64,000 nt of DNA from Acanthochlamys bracteata. Its lineage: Eukaryota; Streptophyta; Magnoliopsida; Pandanales; Velloziaceae. The stretch is from NCBI GenBank assembly GCA_019914995.1, contig CM034143.1, forward strand, positions 1,118,501-1,182,500, in the 5' to 3' direction. Shown in pieces: positions 47,650-59,580 of this stretch. The translations under genes were made by a program, and so were the position numbers. Numbering within the stretch: position 1 is the first letter of the stretch; each line of letters starts with the position of its first letter. The notes beneath the pieces are model-generated. The model did not search any database and had not been told where the DNA came from. It saw only the letters and a list, made by a program, of their open reading frames with translations.

Positions 47650-50390
47650 CTAATTAGACACACCAGTAGTCATCGATGTTTTCTCAAGGATTGAAGATAG
47701 TTTGTTATCTATCTGAGCAAATACATCTTCCTTGGAGACATTTCCATTGACCTGAAACACGAATCAAAACAGAGCTTGGAGCTAGAAATGAATTGATAAC
47801 CAAAATGTTTCATCAAAGTACTGTAGCACTAGAAGGTAACAGCATTGCGCTCTATTAGGCATAGTGAACTTTCTAACAAGGGTGGAAGAAATTTGTTGAC
47901 ATCTCTACCATATCCTCGTATTTGAAATGTGAACATTGTTAAAAGTACTCCGCAGAACTAAAAGACCTAATTTCATAATAAATTATGTCTGAGCATTGCT
48001 AAATAATTCAAATAAATCTCTCTTATCCTATGTTTCTATTTTTAATAAAACACATAACAGGTTGGATATGCAACTCTTACAGTTTGTTATTTTCCACTCA
48101 AACAATAAGTTTATATCCAAATGAGACGTAGGCAACCACAAAATCCTAACAGGTTCTTGTTTAAGCAAATAGGCATTTCTGATGACTAGTACAAAAGCCA
48201 TCACCTTGAAGATTATGTCTTTATACACTGAAAGCACAGCTTCAACATTCTGATGATGAGTTTGCAATCGTAGCTTAACCTTCAAAGAGAAGAAAAAAGC
48301 ATATCACACTTACCATTTTCCATACGTAAGCATTCTGAAAAAAAAAAAAACGAGTACAAGAGATGTGATATTTACTTTTTCTTCAGTATCATCAAATCTA
48401 TGGGTCAGCCTTGCAGCAATTTCTTCATTCTCCGGTGGGGAATACTTTAGATGATATATTTTCCCAGTGACAGGATCAAGCCGCCTACCAACCACTCTTT
48501 CTATTAGGATCTCTTCAGGAACCTTTAATCAGTAATATTTGGTATAAATTTCATCCTCATGCATTTGAAATTTGCGAAAGGTAGAGATCTCATAAGAGAG
48601 CAAAAACCATTGCATCAACTTACATCCAGAAGAATGAAAATATCTGGTCGAATACCAAGTTCTTCCAAAGCATTTGCCTGAGACAAACTTCTGGGATATC
48701 CATCTAATAGCCAACCGTTTTCTTGAGCATCTTGCCTTAGCAGCCTGTCTTTCACCATCTGACGGATACACTCAAATCAACTATGTCGTATGCCATCAAA
48801 CAAACATTAGGAAAGTGAAATATAAATCATACCATGACGACAATTTCATCGGGGACCAACATTCCCTTTCCCATATATTCTTTCGCCAGTTTGCCACTCT
48901 CAGTCCCTGCTGCAACTTCAGCCCTTAGCAAATCTCCAGCAGAAATATGTACTAGACCATACTGCATACAAGAGTATGAATTAATTATATCTGAATCCAA
49001 TCCATAAGTTCAGAACAACTAATCAAGATGCAAATTACCAAAACTCAATGGAATAATCTGGTAATGTGCGAATAAGCATACATGAAACATTGAGCAATGA
49101 GGCCATGTAAAATATGGACTAAAGAAGACATTTGCAACTCCTCAAATAATGTACGTAACATATAAAGCAAACAATGACGAAGTATGACTGAAAACAAAGT
49201 TCTTATTAAAATTTCAAAACAAAAAGTTTTAGGATATTCCTCTCTAGATGTTCATTTTGGACCCAACAAAATACAAAAACTTTGACAGTGATGGCAGCTA
49301 TGGTATCCCTTCAGAGTTTAGGCATCTCAAATGATGCAGAACACATTGTACGAGCCCCAGTAAGAGAGGAAAATAAAGCCATCAAGTTGTGTCTGCATGA
49401 TTTACAGATTATATCAGATATTCATGGACGATAAATGTAAGTGCGCATCAAACACGTGACGACTACATCATCAAGCTTAATTTACCTTATCTGTGATGAA
49501 CTCACATTGTGTTCCTTTCCCAGATGCAGGAGCTCCTGATATCATAACCTTTAGTGATTGCAGTTCTGAAGCTGTTGTTATCTATGCCAAATTTAAATAT
49601 CACAATTAGAACCTGAATAGTCGCACTGAAGCAACAGCAATGTACTAGAGATTTGATGAACAAAAATAAAACAAAAGACACTTCTGATAAAACCTATCAA
49701 ATTATCTAAAATGAATAAGTCACTGAACTATACTCCACAAAGAGAACAAGCATTACTTGCATCCACAGAGCTCGAAGACCATTCATTTCAACAAGTTGCC
49801 GCTAATACATAGAAAATAATAAATCAACTCTCAACACCTTGATACCTTCCAATCAGCAATCGCCAACAATTATCCACAAGATTGTTACTTTCTAACTGGA
49901 AACAAAATCGCTACCATGAACAAAAGCTACTGAACTACTTCCCACCAAGAAAAATCACAAGCAAGACAAACATATCATAGCTCCAAAACCAACCAATTGG
50001 GGAACTGATAAGTCCAGTTCCAATATCAACCAGAAAAAAAACTAATTTCTCAAACATGAACAAATAAAACACAAAATAATCAAAAAAATCCAACAAAGAA
50101 CGATGTTTTGGCAAAGAAAGGAAACTCACAGCAGCATAAATCGGAGAAGTTGAAGAAGAGCAGCCGTTCAATCCTCCAAAAGAGCGGCTCCTATTACTGG
50201 GTTTTATCAAAAAACCCTTTTTGTTCTTGGGATTTTTGAAATTCAAAGAAACATTAGATGAACAACAAAAAGAAGAACAAGAAGGAGAAACAGGTTTACT
50301 GCAGTTAAAGTTAGTATTAGAGAGAGATAGAGAGGCTGGTTTTGATGAAGCAATAACTGCAGAGATTGGAAGATAGCTCAAGCTCGCCAT
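47650..50390 (-). CDS. AMK2: chloroplast adenylate kinase
   Basis: Seven exons: 50390-50130, 49581-49486, 48961-48833, 48758-48624, 48522-48376, 48279-48205, 47751-47650; 945 bases, 314 aa. It interconverts ATP + AMP and 2 ADP. Residues 1 to about 85 are Ser-rich and basic with few acids, a probable chloroplast transit peptide. The kinase core begins with [18 protein letters not shown] (P-loop), then [16 protein letters not shown] (AMP site), [48 protein letters not shown] (LID), [17 protein letters not shown] and [14 protein letters not shown]. These match Arabidopsis AMK2 (At5g47840) closely. The ATG at 50390 is preceded on the same strand by an AG-rich leader tract (50391-50404). All introns are GT-AG and all exons are whole-codon. 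Confidence 0.94.
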
Positions 50391-50404
50391 CTCTCTCTCT
50401 CTCT
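50391..50404 (-). repeat. (GA)n tract directly upstream of the AMK2 ATG
   Basis: Seven GA units abut the start codon on the minus strand (CTCTCTCTCTCTCT on the plus strand). Such tracts are common in plant 5' UTRs and may bind BBR/BPC proteins. Confidence 0.85.
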
Positions 50405-50519
50405 GAAATTTCTCTGCAAAAATTAACTGAAGAAGAAGAGAGTTTCTTTGTTGCGGGCAGAGGAAGAAAGGGAAGGGAAAGAAAGAGGTGAACTTACCGC
50501 GAAGATCACCATGGCAAAT

Positions 50520-51639
50520 ATTTTATAATTTGCAACATAAGATTATTAATAAAAATATTTATATATTATGAAATAATGCTTCTCAATCCTAATTTTTATT
50601 TTTATTTTTGAATAAATTTTTATATAATATTTTAAAGTTTTTTAAAATTTAAAAAATAAATAAATTTTATTTTATAAAATTTTATATAAATAAAGTTTAT
50701 TATAGATGTATTTATCTGTCTGTAAGTAATTTGAAAGTTAGTTTTGAAAAATAAATTTTTATAAAAATAAATTAATAAAATAAATTATAAAATAAATATA
50801 AAAATTATTTGAAAGTAAATTTTTAGAAAGAAAAAATTATTTCCAGCAAAATGAGTATGTATGTTATGGAACGGTCAAAGCCACAGAACAAAACACTACT
50901 ACAAAAATGACTTTCATAAATGTTTAATTTGCATAAAATGAATTTCATAAAACTGAATTGGACCAAAATGAATTCAGTAAGAAAAAAATAAGAGGTGATT
51001 CAATGAGTTTGAAGTCAACTAAGTAAATCCAAATTCAAATCTAATCACAAGCCTGAAGTGCTTGACCAGAAAAAAACCTCACATCTACATCTTTTTTTAA
51101 TAATGCCTTTTTTAAAATGCTTTTTTTTTTTTTTTTGTTATATGTAATTTTTTTAATAATTGCATTAACTGTTTTCTTTTCAAATGCTTTGGCCTCATAA
51201 ATTCAGTTATAATTTATTGAAATACATATTTTTTATCAAAAGAATGAAACTTTATCAAATAATAAAACTTTCTGAATAAAAAGAAAAAGAGAAATCAAAT
51301 ACATCCAATAATGTTGAAACATTGTCAACATGCAACAAGCATCTTAGAAGAGTACGATATTACAGATGCAACTTCAATACAAACATATTGCAAGTAATGA
51401 AAAGTTCAACAACAACTTCAATGACAACAACACCAATCCAAAGATAATGCAAAGTAATGAAAAGTTCAATAACTTCAACAACAACAACAACATATATAAA
51501 CCATTCATGGAGACCAACAACAATTACTACAACAACAACAATTAATACAACAACATCATCGACATTAAAAGATCCTTATGTTCCTCTACTAGTTTGCAGT
51601 AATGCTCTTAACTATAAGGATTCTCCAAAGAAAATATAT
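50520..51639. other. intergenic, AT-rich then AAC-repeat-rich
   Basis: A/T blocks at about 50540-50840 resemble the MITE-like family. From about 51400 to 51560 there are interrupted CAA/AAC trinucleotide runs (for instance CTTCAACAACAACAACAACA). No gene seen; the open frame across the repeats is only Thr-rich translation of them. Confidence 0.45.
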
Positions 51640-53345
51640 AACATTATTGACGAAGGCGACCTTCAAACCTAAGTTCATTTAAATGATTGACGATCTTCTC
51701 ACCTAAAATTGGAATGGATTTCTTACTTGCGGCAAAATTGGTAATATTTTGAGTAACTTGGACGATAGCTTCGGTCATGCTATATGCCAACACTCGTATT
51801 TGTCTTTGTCTTTTTATCTCTTAGAAGTATGCTCCATAATTTGTGATTTTAGATGAAAAAATGTATTTGTCGGTCGCCAATCAGTATCCTGACTCCTCAC
51901 ATGGAAACTTTTTAAATTAATACGATTTGTAAAAATCAATTCATTTATTCTTTAATTGTATTTCTGGTTGGTTCTCTAGCTAAACTCTCTCATTTCATTT
52001 ATATTCAACACTCTATCGCCTAAAGCTCTATCACCTCTATAGAAAATAGTTTGTTTCTCCATTCAGCATCTTCAGAAATGTGCTAAAATTTTAATAACTA
52101 ATCAGTATTAGAAAACGAATATAATAAACAACGTACAAGTTTATACTTTTTCAAATAGAATTATTGAAAAATAAATATATCTGAATCATTTTTTACCAAA
52201 TATCAGTCACGGCATCAAACTTGTCCGTAGTATGATTGCATGCAAAATCCACAAAAACACTTTAAAATATGTCCCATAGAGGAGCAAATTTTTTCTTAAT
52301 GTACTTAATGCGATTTTGAAGTTTCTCATTATCTAATAATTTTCAAGATATAATTCTTTCATCTCCTTAATTACATTGTCATATTTTGTAAGGTGAAAGT
52401 TTCTTTTACCCGATTTTTCAGATCATTTTGATGTATGTAAGGCATCATAAGAACATCATTTTTTATGAATACTCTCATAGATGCATGCTACATCAAAATG
52501 ATACTCTTATTGATGCCTTACTACGTCAAAATGATCTAAAAAATGAGGTAAAATGAACCTTCACCACACAAAATAGGACAATGTACTTAAAGAAATGAAA
52601 GAATTATATTTTAAAAATTATTAGATAATGACAAACTTCTAAATCGCATTAAGTACATTAAAAAAAAAATTGCTCCTATATGAGACTTATTCAGAAATGG
52701 TCTTAATGGATTTGTCTTACGAGCAAAATTGATGCCGAAGTTAATATCTAAATAAAAATAATTCAAGTATATTTGTTCTTTAATAATTCCATTTGACAAA
52801 ACATAGACTTCTACGTTGTTATATTATTATTCATCTTCTAATAATTATTTTATTATTTAAATTTTAGCATTATTATTCATCTTCTAATAATTATTTTATT
52901 GTTTAAATTTTAGCACAATCCTAAGGCTGCTGAATAGAGAAACGGATTATTCTCTCCTCTATGACAAATTGAGTATATCATATAGAGGTGATAGAGCTTC
53001 AAGCTATAGAGCGTTGAATATAAATAAGATGAGAGAGTTCGGACAAAGAGCAAACTAGAAATGCAATTGAAGAAATAGGCAAATTATTTTCTACAAATTG
53101 ATTGATTTGGAGGGTTTCATATGAGGAATTAGATACTGAACCGCGACCGACAAATGCATTTTTTGATTGACAATCACAAACTATGGAGCATACTTCTATA
53201 AGATAAAAAACAAAAATATAAATGAATCTTGGCATAGAGCGTATGACTGAAGCTAAGAAAACCCTTCTGATTTTAGATGAGGTGATCGTCACTCTTTTAA
53301 ATGAACTTGGGTTTGAAGATTGCCTTCATCGATAATGTTAACATT
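51640..53345. repeat. 1.7-kb imperfect palindrome of two Myb/SANT-like gene remnants
   Basis: The left arm (about 51640-52465) and the right arm (about 52495-53345) are inverted copies of each other along their whole length, roughly 75-85% alike by eye with small gaps, around a centre near 52480. Matching landmarks include GAAGTATGCTCCATA (51825 against its inverse near 53185), CATTTGTCGGTCGC, TTATATTCAAC and AGCTCTATCACCTCTATA. Read outward from the centre, both arms give broken frames like those of Myb/SANT-like (Myb_DNA-bind_3) proteins, including IKKK and MTEAIVQVTQNITNFAASKK (left arm, near 51760) and LLNELGFEDCLHR (right arm, near 53320). Such genes are linked to PIF/Harbinger transposons. 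Both arms have several stops. Family assignment is by memory of the pattern and is moderate. Confidence 0.75.
52823..52914. repeat. 46-bp tandem duplication in right arm of palindrome
   Basis: A 46-base unit (starting ATTATTATTCATCTTCTAAT) at 52823-52868 is repeated at 52869-52914 with one mismatch. The left arm has no second copy, so this happened after the inverted duplication. Confidence 0.85.
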
Positions 53346-53351
53346 GCCACG

Positions 53352-54230
53352 GTTCTCACTAAGAAAAGGAAATCAAATCTTCTCTGGTTCTTCCCTCGCC
53401 AAGGGCTTGTGCAATGGTAGAAAGCCTTTTGATAGAGTCCAACTGTAGCTGGATGTCTTCATTTTTTTCAGCTCATCTATCAAGATAGCAATTGAGTGGC
53501 TCAGCTTTCAAAGCCATTGTACTTCTTCTTTAACTTTGCCTGAAGAAAAGGAAAATTATTAGCTAAGCGTGCGAGCTGGTATACAAATAAAAGAAATGAG
53601 TTCCACATCACATTATCCTTGTAGGGGATCAGCTAAAAACTTACACTTTGAACAGAATACAAGCAAACCTCCCTTGCTATGTATGTTCAGATAAAATCAT
53701 GGGCAAATGAGTAAAGAATAATAACACCAAACTCTAGTACACACATGCATAATAAGAAACACATGATTTAGCTTGCAGAAAGTAAAACTAAAACTGATAT
53801 TAAAATGAAGAATCCGAAAAGCCACACATTCATCCTACAAAACCAAACTAATCTATCTTTCAAAGAATTCCTCAGCATCTACCATTACCAAGATGTATTT
53901 TGTGACCTCAACTACTTGAATTTCGCAATAAGAAAAATTAAACAGTACAAGCAGCACCAATAGCACCTTAAATTTCTTCCTAAGTCGATCTAATGTGGAG
54001 GAACAAGCTCCAGATCTGTTCATATACCTACACTCATGGGCTTGCGAGATCATCTCAACCAAGAGTACGAATTCAAGACAAAATCGAATCAGATAGAGAG
54101 ATACGAGTACCTATTCTACAAAGCGGGAAGTGGATCAGAGGAGGAAGTATTTCAGTGAGATTCTCCGGCGAGCAGCGGAGAAATCTCTGAACAAGTGGGT
54201 GGAAGAAGTGGGGGATGTACAAGGAAATTC
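53352..54230 (-). pseudogene. truncated 5' end of a PP2A scaffold (A/PR65) subunit gene
   Basis: A minus-strand exon starts after TTCTTCAG at 53540, contains an ATG at 53517, and gives [20 protein letters not shown] and GRTREDL, the N-terminal HEAT repeat of plant PP2A A subunits (RCN1/PP2AA type), ending close to the FLSEN position near 53352. A frame change near the start and an internal stop break it, and no later HEAT repeats exist. Upstream, a donor (GAATAG|GTACTC at 54111/54110) with a GC-richer exon to about 54200 looks like the original 5'-UTR exon, giving a leader intron of about 570 bases. The gene therefore seems cut off at its first coding exon, right where the palindromic remnant begins. 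Confidence 0.75.
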
Positions 54231-54672
54231 ATTTTGCGGTAACAAAAAGAAGAAAAAACGTGTTGCAAGTAATTTTGTAATTTGTAAATAGGTAATTACA
54301 ATTTGACAATTGTATTACGAACCCTAATAATTCCTGCTTTTGCGTGACGAAAACGTGATAAATTGTACATTAACAGAACTAGATGCTCCATACTGCAATA
54401 TATTTAAAGTAATTACAGATTAACCGATAACTTTACTAGCATATTAATATTTGCAGTTTACGCCTTATAAGTATTTCTCGCACAATTTTACGTGTTATAG
54501 ACTTATAAATGCGCGACAAGAACGTATTGTAGGGTGTGTATTGAACAAAATAGAATACCGGTCCTGAAAATAATTTTGAATGTAATTGCAGAACAATTCT
54601 ACACTCTACTATTTTAACTTTTCTATAACCCCAACGCACCACTGCTCTCTTCAGCCATCTCCGCCGCCGATC
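54231..54672. promoter_or_regulatory. shared upstream region of PP2A remnant and pseudouridine synthase
   Basis: About 400 bases separate the outward-facing leader of the PP2A remnant (minus) and the tRNA pseudouridine synthase (plus). The arrangement suggests a bidirectional promoter, part of which may still serve the intact gene. No core elements could be assigned with confidence. Confidence 0.4.
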
Positions 54673-57600
54673 ATGCCCAATCCCACCACCCCGCCGCCAT
54701 CTCCGCCGCTGTCGCGCAACTCGAAGCGATCTCTTGATTCCGCTTCATTTAATTCCAACCCATCCAAGTCTCTCAAATCGCTTTCAATTTCAGATAAACA
54801 ACATCAAAATCAGCAACAGAAAGGAGGAGAAGTACAAATAGAAGAGAAGAAAGAGGAAGAAGAGGAGAAGCAGCGACGGGGAATGCAACGATACCTGGTG
54901 GCGGTGGAATACATCGGCACTCGTTTCTCTGGATCGCAGAAACAGTCGAATTGCCGCACTGTAGTAGGCGCACTTGAGGTTTGTGATCTTGCATCAATGA
55001 GAAAATGGTTTAAAAATGCTTAGTCCGAAGTGAATTGTTATGAAGGGTTAGAATTAATTGGAAAATGCTAGATGTGTTGATCTGTGTAGATTGAGTACTA
55101 ACAAGTATTAATTCATATGTGTTGGTCTCGCTCCTTGAATAACTCTTTGAAATTTATTGCCATGATTCTTCATGTTGTTATTTAGTGTGGATAATTGGAC
55201 TCATGGAAGATATTTTGATTCAGTATATTTTTATGTTTGTTATTTGATTACATGGTTTATTCAAGTTATCGGACGTGTATACTTCTTGATGCATGGCTTG
55301 CTTGATATATCTACCTTGTTCTACTTGGTTTTTGGTTCTTACTTATCCTTTCCTGATGTTAATTGAACTGGTCATTGCCTATGCAGGATGCTTTTGACAA
55401 GTTTATAGGGCAGCCTGTCTTAATAGGTCTCTCGAGTAGAACTGTAAGTTCTTTGTATTCTTGCCATACCTAGCAGCTGGCAGTCTTATGATCATTGTAA
55501 AGGACCGATAATTATGGAATGTGAGATGACCTCGTCAAGGGATCTGTGCCTTCTTTTTTTTTTCACAATTGTATATGTTCTTTACCTAGATAAAGTTTTT
55601 CATGGAAGTTTATTTGTTCTCATATGCATGAGGACCTTTTCCTAAGAGAATATCGCTGGAAGATTCTTTTTCTTGGTTGTAACACATGACCAATTTTGCA
55701 TTAACTTTAAATGAGACGCATTACTAATATTAGTATAACTATTACCATGCACTGACATGACGTAAGAACAAGCATTTCTTTTAGTAAAGCTTTTTTGTAG
55801 TGTATGTTTCTCATCTAGATCCTTCTTCTCATTTCTGGTTTTCATAGCATGTTTGAAGTTTTTGCGCATGACCCTTAAGTATTGGGGATAAAATAAAGGG
55901 CTGTTGTCTGAAAGAAAAGAATCTATTGTACACCAATTGCATATACCTTGTGCTTCTTCAATTTGATGGTTAGTTGCACCAAGTAACTCTATTTTATCAA
56001 GCAAACATTGTTCATCTACTAAACCTCCTCTTATGAAGAGGTTTTTTATAACAAAAGCTGTAGCCTGCGTGTTTTCATGGCAAGTTGAGATACTGTAACT
56101 GCAGTTGGTTTTTCAGGACGAGAGAGTGATTCTTTTATTTGTTTCCATTCAGGACTCTGGTGTTCATGCCTTATCAAACGTATGCCATGTTGATGTGGAG
56201 CGCATAAGCAAGAAGAAACCTGGTGAAGTGGTATGTAATTGGAAAAGTTCTTGTGGATTTCATGTGTTGTCATTGTGATTTTATAGAAGCATCTCTGTTG
56301 CAAGGGTATGTGAGTATCGCTGACTAACTAACCTCAAATGGGTATTGGTTTTGTTTATCTGCCTGGACGGAGTTGCTCTCTTCTATTCTTTTAGTTTGAC
56401 ATGATTTGTACAACAATGGTGCATGATAAGCAGACTGCATCATGTAAAGAAAAAGGTCATCTTGAACTAGACATATGCATTCACATATCAATTATGCTTT
56501 TAATATTTTGGTTGCTTCAGAAGAATTGAGTTCAATGAATTCAGAAAGATGCTTGTGCTACAAGAGTTCAATATGTGTTAGAGCTTAGACCTTCCACAAT
56601 GTTATTATATTTGTTTGGTAAAATCCGGGTACACCTTTTTTGTCTACTGATTCAGTGTTGTGTTTTTCTCTAAATAGCTAGTCTTTGTTTTGATCTAACT
56701 TACTGCTTTACTGTGGCTGCAGTTACCGCCTCATGAACCTGAAGTTGTTAGGAGAGCTGTTAATCATTTTCTAAATGTGAGATCTTGTTCATTCATCTTC
56801 ATATGTTGGTTCTCTTTCCTTAGTATCTGTTTTGCAGTTTCTATATGGTTGCTACTTAAGTTAACTTGCTGCATACTTAATCTCATCCTGGTTGTTCTTA
56901 GACTGGAAGAATCCTTTCTCTGAGATTGTAGTTACTTAGCTTGGCCCTGATGCATTGTCTTAAGGCATTATTTACATTTCTCATAGAACTCCCTATTTTT
57001 GTTCAACAGAAAAATGAGGGGGATTTAGCGGTTCTTGATGTTCGATGTGTTCCTGCTAACTTTCATGCTAGATTCAATGCTTTAGAGCGTACGTAAGTAT
57101 CATGTATACTGCCTTCTCTCTTATGTCTAAGTCAATGCTTATTACAATCTTGGCAATATTTATGTTCTACATAACTGGAGCGTTTTCTTTGGAACCCAAC
57201 TTAAATAAGAATGTTAAGGTTTGGATTTCTGATTTTAGGCTACTATCTTATGTATTTCGCTTGAGAGTTGTCCGCTATTATCTTCAGACAGAAATTATGC
57301 TTGCCAAGGGAGCATGCCTGGGTATCATCATAGCAAACTATTTCCCAATACAATATTCTGTGTGTTATTCTTACTTTACTAATGTTGCTCAGCATCTAAT
57401 AAAGTTGCATAGTAGTTCTTCAAAGGAAATTCTAAAAACAAGCAGATTGTGATTCGTGGCAGAAGTGCAGCATTTCTCCTTTGATGGCAATTTAGCATTC
57501 TCGTGTGCATTAGTTTTATAATGTCTTTTCAATTTTCATTGGGAGTGTTTGACATGAAATCTTATTCGTTCTTAGATATTATTACCGTATTCTTTCTGGA

Positions 57601-59580
57601 CCAGACCCCTTGTCAGTTTTTGAGAATGGTCGTGCTTGGCATGTGGCTGAGGAACTCAATCTTAAAGAAATGAAGGTTAAATGTCTTGGCTGTTACTGCA
57701 GAAGCTTGTCTTATACAAGTTGATATTATTATTATTATTATTCTTTTGGTATTATTATTGTTATTATTTATTATTATTATTATTATTTATATTATTATTA
57801 TTTTCAACTGAAAATTTGGTTATTCCATGCAGAAAGCTTGCAGCGTGCTTGTTGGGCATCATGATTTCAGTTCATTCAGGGCTGCTGGTTGCCAGGTTTA
57901 AAAACTTTCTCGTTTGTGATACATCCAAGCATTTATAATTATTTATTCCTTGATTTTTGTCCATTTTGACATGTATTTGTATTGCTGTTGGTCAAACTTG
58001 CTAGAATTTTTCTTATGATCATTTTTTTCTTTGTGATTAATAATGTTCAGATGTATCTAGTTTATCAACTTCTATTCTAGCTGCTTCCTTTACCCATTTT
58101 GCGATCAGTATGCTTCCCTGGGTTGTATGCTTTCTTTTCACTGTCATGTTGTTGCGGCTACATATACTTCAAAATGGTAGTTGCTGTCAGAGTTCCACTC
58201 ATTCATAATCACACTATTTCACCTCGAAATCTCTTAGCATATATAGCTAGTCATATAAAAACACTAAATTATGACGTAATTAATGTATATATAAAGCCAG
58301 TCATCCACTTTCTAGACATGTAATCTGTTTGTTCTTCCCATATAAATGCAAAGGCATTCTAAGCGGTACTCGTCTTTTCAAGTTCAAAATGTTTAATGAG
58401 CTTTTTACCTTCTTAATCTGGATGAAGTAGATGCAATTCTTGTACTAATCTTGTACCATTATGTTTCTGTTTTGTATTTATAAATGCAATAATTCATGGA
58501 AAATTAAAGTTTTGCATGAGCCCAGTTTAATGGAAGATATGTATTCCTATACTCAGAAGGGGACTTCTTATCCCTTCTTTTGATACTGGGAGTAGGTGCT
58601 GAATTTTTATAGCTTATGCCTGCTATATTCACTTATGCTTGAAGAGCTAACTGGCTAAGCATTTCTAAAATGAGAAAGAGAAGAAAACTAAATAACTAAC
58701 CTAAATCTTACAATACTTACCTGGTTAGGGACGGGGACTGCACTGGTTATTCTTGATCCTAGCCACAGGAAACTCAAAACTTGATCCTAGCTTCTCTAGC
58801 CACTCAAGAATTGTAGTGACGAGATCTTTCTTTTTACTATATATTGGAAATTTTTGTATAGGAGGTTTAGGAGGTTGTTCTGTGTAACTACAGATTATTG
58901 AGGTGCAACTCGACCATGATTTTTGGTTGACAGGCAAATTCTCCCATTAGAACCTTGGATGAGCTCCATGTCTCAGAGGTTGCTCCTTCTTTATGTTTTG
59001 GTTTGGAATTGGTGAGAAAAGAGATTGAATTAAGCAGCGGGTCACATCTAGAATCTTGTACATCAGAAAGTGAATCAAAGCAGATTTTGGTTTCTTGTCA
59101 GAATGGTGGCAGCAGTTTCAGTGGTGGAAGCAGTCATTTATTTGGTCAGAGAACTAGTCATCGCTGTTATGTTATAACAGCAAGAGCTCGTTCTTTCCTC
59201 TACCATCAGGTCTCTCTCTCTCTCTCTCTCTCTCTCGTTGCATGCCTAACATCTGTTCACAACTCAGCAGTGAGTAACATTGTTCTCTCTCTGTATCCCC
59301 TTTGGTTCTCTTTGTTTTGCAGGTCAGATTAATGGTGGGAGTTCTTAAATGTGTGGGGACAGGTGCCATAACTTCTAATGATGGTTGGCCAATAATTTGG
59401 CTTTTCTTTATTGTAGTTACTTTTCTAACAAGGTCTTCTAGTATTTAGAAGACTAATCTTTTCTGTTTACTCAATCATGTAGTTGAAAGGATCCTGAATG
59501 CAAAGACCATAACTGCTGCGAGTCCTATGGCTCCTGCTTGTGGACTGTACCTTGCAAATGTGAAATATGATCTTCCATGA
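54673..59580 (+). CDS. TruA-family tRNA pseudouridine synthase
   Basis: Ten exons: 54673-54978, 55387-55443, 56153-56230, 56723-56776, 57010-57092, 57576-57675, 57833-57895, 58934-59209, 59323-59383, 59483-59580; 1176 bases, 391 aa. It converts uridines to pseudouridine in the tRNA anticodon arm region. The first 70 residues are low complexity (Pro/Ser, then Glu/Lys-rich). The enzyme core starts at RYLVAVEYIGTRFSGSQKQ. The catalytic Asp is in SSRTDSGVHALSN; it is the first codon of exon 3. Other conserved parts are VRCVPANFHARFNALERTYY, YRILSGPDPL, LVGHHDFSSFRAAGCQ and ARSFLYHQVRLMVG. A Ser-rich insertion of about 60 residues (exon 8) lies before the last block. The ATG at 54673 was preferred to an in-frame one at 54586, whose extension resembles untranslated leader. 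It resembles the plant At2g30320-type proteins; the exact target position is not known. Confidence 0.9.
57723..57813. repeat. (ATT)n microsatellite in pseudouridine synthase intron 6
   Basis: Interrupted ATT trinucleotide runs lie about 50 bases after exon 6 and end about 20 bases before exon 7, in a short intron. Confidence 0.9.
59211..59236. repeat. (TC)n microsatellite at a splice donor
   Basis: Thirteen TC units start within the donor of intron 8 (CATCAG|GTCTCTCTC), so the donor is weak by consensus yet required by the reading frame. Confidence 0.9.

Noticed and set aside
51457-51672. Thr-rich plus-strand frame
   Set aside because: Most of it translates CAA/ACA trinucleotide runs; the end overlaps the antisense of the Myb/SANT-like remnant.
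57102-57452. A 116-codon plus-strand frame inside the pseudouridine synthase
   Set aside because: It lies wholly in intron 5 between well-supported exons and resembles only a random hydrophobic translation.
59172-59369. Arg-Glu repeat frame on the minus strand
   Set aside because: The repeat is only the translation of the (TC)n microsatellite and of antisense exon sequence.
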